Program-made: the position numbers and the translations under genes
The notes under the pieces: generated by a model
Database searches by the model: none
What the model saw: the letters and a program-made list of their open reading frames with translations, nothing else
What the model was told of the DNA's origin: nothing
Shown: in pieces, positions 5,970 through 11,662 of the stretch
Layout of the letters: every line of letters begins with the position of its first letter
How positions within the stretch are numbered: position 1 is the stretch's first letter
Source: Trebonia sp.
GTDB taxonomy: Bacteria; Actinomycetota; Actinomycetes; Streptosporangiales; Streptosporangiaceae
Assembly: GCA_030038035.1 (NCBI GenBank)
Contig: JASHPP010000018.1
Coordinates: 1 to 11,662 of the forward strand
Direction of reading: 5' to 3'
DNA: 11,662 nt

Positions 5970-8939
5970 TCACCCCTGACTCCGGAAGACCGTAGAGGTT
6001 CCGATTACCTGGCCACCGGCATCCAGTGCCTGAACCTCGAAGACGGAGCCCGTCCCCACCGGGATGGCGGTCTCGAAGCCGGACTTGGCCTTGGTCGCGA
6101 CGACGGCCAGGTTTCCGGGATCCGAGCCCGCGAGCACCCGCCAGGACGTGACAGTGGTGGCGCCGTTCCAGCTCGCGTAGACGACGGTCCCGCCGCTGCC
6201 CGATCTGGCGGCGCCGCTGGGTGCGGTGAGCGGCAGCCCGGTCCAGTGGCTGACCTGTATCGCCCGGTAGCTCAGGTCTGGCCCGGGCAAAGTGGCGTCG
6301 AGCAGCAGCTTTCCTGACTTGCTGTACTCGGAGATGTAGGGCTCCGCACCCCAGCCGACAAGCGTGTTGCCGTTCGGCAGGACCTGCGTGCTGCCCATGT
6401 AGGCGGCCGATACTCCTCCGTGCTCGTACGCGCTGGCCAGGCTGGCCGTGTGGCTGGCCTGATTCAGCCGCAGCGTAAGCGCACGGGACGGGCCGTTCGG
6501 GGCGAGATAGGTGCCCGCGCCGCTGATCTGGCAGCAGTTGTCGTCGAACAGCGTGAGCGTCGAACCGCCGGTCAGCGTCGCGTCGTGCTGCCATTCGAAG
6601 GAAGCGCCTGACCCGAACGTGAAGCTTGAGTGCTTGCCGCCGAGTTGCCACTGGATCTTCCCTGTCGTGGTGTCGATCAGGTACACCGCCCAGGTGTTCC
6701 GCATGGAGACCAGCAGCGTGTGCGGACCAACCACCTGGATCGAGTTGACGTGGTAGACGTCCCACGGATACCCGTTGGTCGGCGGATTCGCGTAGCTGTC
6801 GCCGAACGGGATGTGCTTGAGCGCGTCCCACGTATACAGCAACTTGCCGGTCCGCAGGTCATACTCTTGCACCGCCGAATCCGTGATGGCCCCGTCCACC
6901 GAACCGCCGTAGGAGGCCAGGTTCGTGGGCAGGTTCTTGTTCGCGGTCACCCACGCGTCCTGGCCGACGATCACCAGCGAGTGCAGCGTGGGCACCCAGC
7001 CGTCCGCGCCCCGCAGCGTGGCCACGGTCTGGTAGTGGTCGTTGACGACGACATACTCTCCGGACTGGGTGGCGCCGGTGGACGTGATGACCCCCTGCCA
7101 CCAGGACAGGACGGGCTTGCCCTCGTAGGTCTGTTCGCTGAGGTCGGACGCGACGACGTTCTTGGGGACCGGCTGGAACCACACCGGCTGCAAGTTGTTG
7201 TTCAGGATGAGCGGCCCGCTCTGGCCGTCCATCGGCGGCGTGCTGATGTCGTAGAAGTTGGCGAGCAGGAGGTAACCGGGTGCTAGCGCCGACTGGTCAA
7301 CGGGCCCGTCCGCCTTGATGACGGGCGGGTGCAGATCGGGCGCTGACACGTAGCTGTACGTGTTCGCGGTGGTATAAGCGCCGATAGGAGGCGCCGGATG
7401 GTCCGCGTACACGAAGTCGAGCGCGGCGAAGACCGCCACCACGGTAACCACGACGGCAGGCAGCCGCAGCCGGACCCGGGCCGGCGTCCCCGGCGCGCCC
7501 GCCGGGAGCAGCCAGAACGTGCACACCGCGGCCAGGAACGTGAAGCCCGCCGCGATCAGGTACGCCAGCCGGAAACCTTCCGTGAGCGCAGTCGGCACGG
7601 TCGCGTTCTCGCCGATCATGCGGGTGGAATACCAGGTGGCGATCGAGGCGAGCAACGCTAGCCCGAGCCCGCCGCCGATCTGGCGCGAGGTGTTCACAAG
7701 GCCGGCGGCCAGGCCGGCCTGCTGGTGGCCCACGAACTGGGTCGCCGCGATCGTGGACGGGACGATCGAAAGGCCGATCCCCGCCGCGACCAGCAGCCCC
7801 GGCAGGACCACGGCTTCCGCCGCGTTGCCGTTAGGCGTGATCCTGCCCAGCAGGAGCAGCCCGGTCATCAGCATGCACAGCCCGGCGCCAAGCACCGCAC
7901 GGACGCCGAACTTGCCTACCAGCCGGCCCGCCTGCGACGCCGTGGCCATGATCGTCAGAGCCATCGGGAAGAACGCGAGCCCGGCGTCGAGCGGCGAGAG
8001 CCCGATCACCTGCTGCAGGTAAAGCGAGCTCACATACCACATCGGGAACAACGCAGTGCTGAACAGCAGCACGACGATGTTAGCCGAACGCAGCGGTCTC
8101 GTGATCGCATTGAACGGCACCAGGGGATCCGCCGCGTGCTTCTCGACCAGCGGGAACAGGATGTTCAGCACGATCCCGACGATGAGCGGCACCAGCGCCC
8201 GCGCGGTCATCAGGCCGTAGGAACTGGCGTTGACGATCCCGTAAGCGATTGCCATCAGCCCGCAGGTCAGCGTGAGCGCGCCGGGCAGGTCGAACCGTGC
8301 GCCCCGCTTGGTGGGCCGATCGGTGATCACGACCCAGCAGATCGCGGCGGCCGCGATCCCGATCGGCGGGTTGATCAACAGCACCCAGCGCCAGCCGAGT
8401 TCCTCTGTGATGATCCCGCCGAAAAAGGCGCCGGCCGCGCCGCCCGCCCCGTTCATGGCGCCCCAGAGGCCGATAGCCCTATGCCGGGCGGGCCCGGGCT
8501 GGAACGAGGAGGTGATCGCCGCCAGCGACCCGGCCGCCATCAGCGCGCCGCTCAGGCCCTGGACGACGCGGGCGCCTACGAGCATCTGCTGGCTGACCGC
8601 GGCGCCGCCGATCGCCGACGTGAGCGCAAACAGGACGAGCGCGAACGCCAGCGTCTTGCGCTGGCCGATCTGATCGGCCGCGCGGCCGCCAAGCATCAGG
8701 AAGCCCGCGAACACGATCGCGTAGGCGATGACCACCCACTGCAGGTTGATCGCGGAAAAGCCCAGGCTGGCCTGCATCGACGGCAGCGCGACGTTCACGA
8801 TGGTCAGGTCAAGGATCACCATGAACTGCGCGACGCAGCAGACGGTGAGCAGCCACCGCTGACGCGAGTCGAGCCTGGCCGCCGGCGGTCGCCGGCTGGG
8901 TTGAGCACGGCGTGGAAGCACTCCAACCAGGAAGTTCAC
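5970..8939 (-). CDS. MFS (DHA2-type) exporter fused to ASST-like propeller
   Basis: One uninterrupted frame of 989 residues joins two modules. Residues 28 to about 480 form a 14-TM MFS drug-exporter-type transporter: LDLTIVNVALPS (43-54, typical of DHA2/EmrB-QacA) and motif A GGRAADQIGQRKT (84-96). A further hydrophobic segment (about 493-511, AVVVTVVAVFAALDF) makes fifteen, so with a cytoplasmic N-terminus the remainder would face outside. Residues about 529-989 are an ASST-like propeller homologous to the protein at 4027-5616, with H653 (TLHSL), H730 (YHVNSI), H785 (WQHDA) and the same C-terminal Ig-like segment. Vicinal C802-C803 are the only cysteines in the propeller. I chose GTG at 8939 because it overlaps the upstream stop as GTGA; GTG at 8975 would add 12 residues but lacks a ribosome binding site. 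DHA2 proteins are proton-coupled exporters of small molecules; the fusion suggests export coupled to processing of the same compound outside. Confidence 0.9.
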   Translation of the reverse strand: MNFLVGVLPRRAQPSRRPPAARLDSRQRWLLTVCCVAQFMVILDLTIVNVALPSMQASLGFSAINLQWVVIAYAIVFAGFLMLGGRAADQIGQRKTLAFALVLFALTSAIGGAAVSQQMLVGARVVQGLSGALMAAGSLAAITSSFQPGPARHRAIGLWGAMNGAGGAAGAFFGGIITEELGWRWVLLINPPIGIAAAAICWVVITDRPTKRGARFDLPGALTLTCGLMAIAYGIVNASSYGLMTARALVPLIVGIVLNILFPLVEKHAADPLVPFNAITRPLRSANIVVLLFSTALFPMWYVSSLYLQQVIGLSPLDAGLAFFPMALTIMATASQAGRLVGKFGVRAVLGAGLCMLMTGLLLLGRITPNGNAAEAVVLPGLLVAAGIGLSIVPSTIAATQFVGHQQAGLAAGLVNTSRQIGGGLGLALLASIATWYSTRMIGENATVPTALTEGFRLAYLIAAGFTFLAAVCTFWLLPAGAPGTPARVRLRLPAVVVTVVAVFAALDFVYADHPAPPIGAYTTANTYSYVSAPDLHPPVIKADGPVDQSALAPGYLLLANFYDISTPPMDGQSGPLILNNNLQPVWFQPVPKNVVASDLSEQTYEGKPVLSWWQGVITSTGATQSGEYVVVNDHYQTVATLRGADGWVPTLHSLVIVGQDAWVTANKNLPTNLASYGGSVDGAITDSAVQEYDLRTGKLLYTWDALKHIPFGDSYANPPTNGYPWDVYHVNSIQVVGPHTLLVSMRNTWAVYLIDTTTGKIQWQLGGKHSSFTFGSGASFEWQHDATLTGGSTLTLFDDNCCQISGAGTYLAPNGPSRALTLRLNQASHTASLASAYEHGGVSAAYMGSTQVLPNGNTLVGWGAEPYISEYSKSGKLLLDATLPGPDLSYRAIQVSHWTGLPLTAPSGAARSGSGGTVVYASWNGATTVTSWRVLAGSDPGNLAVVATKAKSGFETAIPVGTGSVFEVQALDAGGQVIGTSTVFRSQG
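8936..8939 (-). promoter_or_regulatory. GTGA stop-start overlap (translational coupling)
   Basis: The GTG start of the MFS-ASST gene (8939-8937) overlaps the TGA stop of the sulfotransferase-like gene (8938-8936). Only a weak AGGT-like sequence precedes it, so translation of the downstream gene probably depends on ribosomes finishing the upstream one. Confidence 0.6.
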
Positions 8940-9646
8940 CGGCCCGCGACCTGCACCTGACGCTCTTCCCGCCACTTCACGAGAGACCCGATCGCCGCCC
9001 CGTTCACCATGTCAGCGAATGCCGACGCGTCGTTGACATGCGGGACCGGACCCGAAGGCACCGGGACATCGAGGAACTCACACAACGGCTCCCAGCCGTC
9101 GCCCGCTGACCACACGAGCAGCCTGTCGGCGGGTACGTACCGGCGGACCTCGTCGTTGTAGCGCTCCATCGCACTGGCCAGGGCGCCTTCGTCGAAGCCG
9201 CCCTCGATCGTGCCGAGCAGGCCGCTCTTGTCCCACATGGCGCTCATCAGCGCTATGTAGTTCGCCCACGGAAGGTCGACCCGCGTCCGGGCGCCGGACA
9301 GGTCGCGCATCAGGCAGTCGCCGTAGAGGACTGCCCAGATCGTGTCCCGCATGCTGCGCGCCCAGGCCGCGCTATCACGCACGCTGAGCAGCACCTTGGC
9401 GTCGGGATACAGGTCCATCAGGTCCCGGTAGAAGAAGGCGCCTGGCCAGTCCACCGTGGCCTGGAAGCCGTCGAAGGTGGTCTTCCAGTCGGTCCTGCCC
9501 TCGAACGCGTCCATCCACCGCGGCACGAGGCTGAGATCGCTGAGGACGGTGACCATGTGATAGCAGGGGCCGAACCCGATCATCTCCAGGCAGACCTTCT
9601 GGGTCAAGGTTGCTGTGCGGGGCAGGCCCGCACCAATTAGCTTCAT
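8936..9646 (-). CDS. P-loop sulfotransferase family protein (Sulfotransfer_4-like)
   Basis: The 236-residue cytosolic protein has no signal peptide. It opens with MKLIGAGLPRTATLTQ, the 5'-phosphosulfate-binding loop of the family (R10-T11-A12-T13; the usual form is RTGT, so Gly is replaced by Ala), then GFGPCYHM (24-31). SVRDSAAWARS (88-98) carries the Arg90 and Ser98 expected of the 3'-phosphate-binding motif, and the C-terminal VPHVND is typical of this sulfotransferase group (PF17784 type). Such proteins have the PAPS-dependent sulfotransferase fold, but most members have no tested substrate. The start at 9646 is supported by GGAG (9655-9652) five bases upstream and by the position of the P-loop; the frame stays open to 9808, but that ATG lies in an AT-rich hairpin without a ribosome binding site. 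The gene is first in the apparent operon, and its stop overlaps the start of the MFS-ASST gene. Confidence 0.85.
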   Translation of the reverse strand: MKLIGAGLPRTATLTQKVCLEMIGFGPCYHMVTVLSDLSLVPRWMDAFEGRTDWKTTFDGFQATVDWPGAFFYRDLMDLYPDAKVLLSVRDSAAWARSMRDTIWAVLYGDCLMRDLSGARTRVDLPWANYIALMSAMWDKSGLLGTIEGGFDEGALASAMERYNDEVRRYVPADRLLVWSAGDGWEPLCEFLDVPVPSGPVPHVNDASAFADMVNGAAIGSLVKWREERQVQVAGR

Positions 9647-9651
9647 CTGGA

Positions 9652-9655
9652 CTCC
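9652..9655 (-). promoter_or_regulatory. Ribosome binding site setting ATG start at 9646
   Basis: On the minus strand GGAG is followed by five bases and then ATG at 9646. It fixes the sulfotransferase start immediately before its P-loop rather than 54 codons upstream. Confidence 0.65.
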
Positions 9656-9781
9656 AAACTGCGGGATTCGCCGCCACGCCGCGGTTGGTCCCGCCGTCGG
9701 CGTGGACTCCCCGGCATGAGCTTTAGCAGTTCTTAAGTATTGCGTAACAAAGGACCATAGGCGTGCGAAAAACCGGATCTC

Positions 9782-9810
9782 AGATGATAAAGGAAAATTT
9801 TTTGTCATCT
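9782..9810. repeat. AT-rich inverted repeat
   Basis: AGATGATAAA (9782-9791) pairs with TTTGTCATCT (9801-9810) over ten positions including one T-G wobble, around a nine-base loop. It lies 136 bases upstream of the sulfotransferase-like start. It may be a regulator site, a transcript hairpin, or both. Confidence 0.55.
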
Positions 9811-9969
9811 ATGGAATATCACGTAAATTTGATCGAAAATTGGCTGTTATTCAGATAATTTTTTCTCAGAATGCTCCTCGGGCGTGTGCGCACTGAAACA
9901 CTTGCAACCCATCGACCGATCTGGATGTTCAGCGAGCACTGCAAGACGTTCAAGGCCCGGTTGGCCTAC

Positions 9970-9984
9970 GGGTTCCGCGAACCC
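9970..9984 (-). terminator. Hairpin after the GMC oxidoreductase
   Basis: GGGTTC (9970-9975) and GAACCC (9979-9984) form a perfect 6-bp stem with a CGC loop, beginning four bases beyond the stop codon of the oxidoreductase. There is no U-run afterwards on the minus strand. It is probably a terminator or 3'-end structure separating this gene from the sulfotransferase operon. Confidence 0.4.
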
Positions 9985-9988
9985 TGGC

Positions 9989-11662
9989 TCAGGCGGGGGT
10001 CCCAGCCAGGTGCCGCATGTTGCGCAGGGCAACGGCCATGATCGTGTTCGTCGGGTTGTGCGCGCCGGAGGAGACGAAGACGGAGCCGTCGGCGACGTAG
10101 ACGTTGTCCAGGCCGTGCACGCGGCCGTAGGGGTCCGTGACGCTCGTTGCCGGGTCCGCGCCCATCATCATCCCGCCCATGATGTGGCTCCCGGTGGGCA
10201 CCCCGCCGCTGTTGATCGTGTCCGGCACCGCGAGCGCCACCGCGGCGCCGGCGGCAGTCATCATCTTCTTCAGTATCGGAATGTAGAACTGCTGCGCCAC
10301 CTGCTCGTACTTCCCGAGGCTCCAGGTGATCAGCGCCACGGGCAGGCCGAAGACGTCCTTGAGCGTCGAGTCGAGTGTCACCGTATGGTCAAGGTACGGC
10401 AGCTCGTCGCCGACGAACGAGCAGCCGGCCAGCCGGTCGCGCAGGACCGAGGAGCGCATGAGCTGCTTCAGGTCGGTGCCGAAGGGCTTGGATGGGCGGA
10501 TGAGGCCAAGCAGGGTCTGGTAGGCCTGTCCCTCCGCGATCGGGTCCTGGCTGCCGCCGAGTTCCATGATCCCGCCGCGGATGTAAGGCAGGCCGTTCGC
10601 CTTCGCGTAGGCCCGGGCGCCGGGGAAGTCCGGGTCGGCGGCGTCCTCCGCGCACTGGGTCGTCGACCTGCCCCGGTAGGCGTGCATGCGCTCGTCGGTG
10701 AAAATCGCGGTGCCGTCGGTGAACGAGTGCAGCATGAGCCTGCGGCCGAGCTTGCCGCTCTGGTCCGGGAACGCTGACAGCAGCGCGAGCCGCACGGTTT
10801 CGATGGCGGACGCGGCCATGATGACCACGTCCGCGGTCTCCGTGCCGGTCACCGGCCCGCTGGAGGTCATCCGCACCCAGTTCACCCCGGTCGCCTGCCG
10901 CGCCGCGCCGGAGCCTTCGAGCAGGACCCTGGTGACCATCGTCTCGGAGATCAGCGTCACCCGCCCGGTGCGCAGGGCGAGGCGCAGCGGCATCAGCGCC
11001 GATGGCCTGGCCACGAGCGGGCACCCGTAGTTGGCGCAGAAACCGCAGTCGTTGCAGGCGTGCTGATCGTTGTACGGCTGGGAGTTGATCGCCATCGGGA
11101 ACGGATGCGGGTGCATGCCGACGGCGGCGGCGCCCGCGGCGATCGTCACCGACGAGAGCTGCTGCGGGCCTGGCGGCATCGGGTACGGGCCGCGCGGCGC
11201 GTGCTTGAGCACGATGTCGGGCGTAGCCGCCAGGTCGCCCTGCACGCCGATGAGGTTCTCTACCTCCTCGTAGTAGGGCGCGATGTCGGCGTAGGTGAAC
11301 GGCCAGTCGGCCACGTCGGCGCCCGGAACCGGTCCGAGGGCGGAAAGCTGCTGGAAATCGATGTCCCAGAACCGCGGCACCTTCGCGTCCCAGTGCACCG
11401 TCCCGCCGCCGACGAGCTGGGGCAGATCATCGACGCTGCCCGTGTACTGGACGGCGGCCGTGCCGACCGGCCGCCAGGCGCGCGGGAACGCCAGCGGATC
11501 GGGCCCGGCGAAGTAGCGCACGTTCATCTTGAGGTCGTCGTTGGAGAACAGCGTCCCGATCGGCCCCTCGCCGGCCAGGTTGGTGAAGAAGTTGGGGCCC
11601 TTCTCGAACACGACGACCTGCCACCCGGCCTGCGCCAGCACCATGGCGGCGAACGACCCGCC
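9989..11662 (-). CDS. GMC-family FAD-dependent oxidoreductase, 5' partial
   Basis: The frame is open to the window edge, and the last visible codons read GGSFAAMVLAQAG, the end of a GxGxxG dinucleotide-binding fold, followed by VVVFEKG; only a short N-terminus is missing. 557 residues are present. Next come the FAD-contact motif VGGGTVHWD, the cysteine cluster CNDCGFCANYGC (codons between 11056 and 11021), IMAASAIETVRLALLS, and the C-terminal GMC domain with GSHIMGGMMMG, VYVADGSVF and SSGAHNPTNTIMA carrying the conserved active-site His/Asn region (His codon 10060-10058). GMC enzymes oxidise alcohols or sugars using FAD. The cysteine cluster places it nearer the gluconate 2-dehydrogenase/FAD-glucose dehydrogenase flavoprotein branch than choline or glucose oxidase; in that branch a small subunit and an electron acceptor are often encoded beside it, here off the window. 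No signal is visible because the N-terminus is cut. Substrate unknown. Confidence 0.9.
   Translation of the reverse strand, partial: GGSFAAMVLAQAGWQVVVFEKGPNFFTNLAGEGPIGTLFSNDDLKMNVRYFAGPDPLAFPRAWRPVGTAAVQYTGSVDDLPQLVGGGTVHWDAKVPRFWDIDFQQLSALGPVPGADVADWPFTYADIAPYYEEVENLIGVQGDLAATPDIVLKHAPRGPYPMPPGPQQLSSVTIAAGAAAVGMHPHPFPMAINSQPYNDQHACNDCGFCANYGCPLVARPSALMPLRLALRTGRVTLISETMVTRVLLEGSGAARQATGVNWVRMTSSGPVTGTETADVVIMAASAIETVRLALLSAFPDQSGKLGRRLMLHSFTDGTAIFTDERMHAYRGRSTTQCAEDAADPDFPGARAYAKANGLPYIRGGIMELGGSQDPIAEGQAYQTLLGLIRPSKPFGTDLKQLMRSSVLRDRLAGCSFVGDELPYLDHTVTLDSTLKDVFGLPVALITWSLGKYEQVAQQFYIPILKKMMTAAGAAVALAVPDTINSGGVPTGSHIMGGMMMGADPATSVTDPYGRVHGLDNVYVADGSVFVSSGAHNPTNTIMAVALRNMRHLAGTPA

Larger units (their letters stand above)
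9647..9988. other. Non-coding AT-rich intergenic region
   Basis: This 342-base stretch separates the GMC oxidoreductase stop from the sulfotransferase-like start, both on the minus strand. Its core is strikingly AT-rich (only 16 G or C among the 60 bases 9781-9840). It contains TCTTAAGTA (9731-9739), a dyad at 9782-9810, two T6 runs (about 9798-9803 and 9859-9864), and a GC-rich hairpin at 9970-9984. The promoter for the sulfotransferase-MFS-lipoprotein operon presumably lies here, but no confident -35/-10 pair could be assigned on the minus strand. No coding frame with a credible start or domain was found. Confidence 0.7.

Noticed and set aside
7725..8960. Plus-strand open frame of 411 codons
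   Set aside because: It is antisense to the MFS domain, and its Arg/Asp/Gln/His-rich composition has no recognisable motif.
8940..8975. GTG at 8975 as start of the MFS-ASST gene
   Set aside because: No ribosome binding site; the 12 extra residues precede any homology. GTG at 8939 forms a GTGA overlap. The alternative is not excluded.
9647..9808. 54-codon N-terminal extension of the sulfotransferase-like gene
   Set aside because: It runs through AT-rich promoter-like DNA and a hairpin, lacks a ribosome binding site at 9808, and family members begin just before the P-loop.
9831..9861. Plus-strand promoter TTGATC with GATAAT
   Set aside because: The spacing is 19 bases and no plus-strand gene follows, so it is probably a chance match in AT-rich DNA.
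9884..10777. Plus-strand open frame of 297 codons
   Set aside because: It is antisense to the GMC oxidoreductase and shows no family motif or ribosome binding site.

Overview
The window looks like chromosomal DNA of a high-GC Gram-positive bacterium (Actinomycetota). Coding regions are strongly GC-biased at third codon positions, GTG and TTG starts are used, one exported protein has a twin-arginine type signal, and one small protein has a lipobox. Nothing in the sequence fixes the genus. No rRNA, tRNA, CRISPR array or transposase was seen.

Layout. (1) Positions 1-3744 (+) hold most of a single-chain ABC exporter, TMD-NBD-TMD-NBD, cut at its 5' end by the window edge; its first nucleotide-binding domain is catalytically degenerate. 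(2) Positions 3745-4026 hold a short tandem repeat with a terminator-like hairpin, then an AT-rich promoter-like stretch. (3) Positions 4027-5616 (+) encode an exported, Tat-type arylsulfotransferase-like (ASST) beta-propeller protein. (4) Converging on it from the minus strand is an apparent three-gene operon: a P-loop sulfotransferase-family protein (9646-8936), an MFS transporter fused to an ASST-like propeller (8939-5970), and a 57-residue lipoprotein (5932-5759). (5) Positions 9647-9988 are non-coding, with an unusually AT-rich core. (6) Positions 9989-11662 (-) hold most of a GMC-type FAD oxidoreductase, cut at its 5' end by the window edge.

The central 6 kb is the most interesting part. 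Two ASST-like modules are homologous end to end. One is a stand-alone exported protein. The other hangs from the C-terminus of a 14-TM DHA2-type MFS exporter through an extra fifteenth membrane segment, which would place the propeller outside the cell. The MFS-ASST gene begins inside the stop codon of the cytosolic sulfotransferase-like gene (GTGA overlap), so the two are probably translationally coupled. A plausible but unproven reading is a sulfoconjugation and export module: a cytosolic enzyme modifies a small molecule, the MFS part exports it, and the tethered and free propellers act on it outside. The GMC oxidoreductase may belong to the same pathway, but its own neighbours lie outside the window. 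Both arms of the module start from AT-rich islands that share the 9-mer TCTTAAGTA at nearly the same distance (82 and 84 nt) from the start codons.
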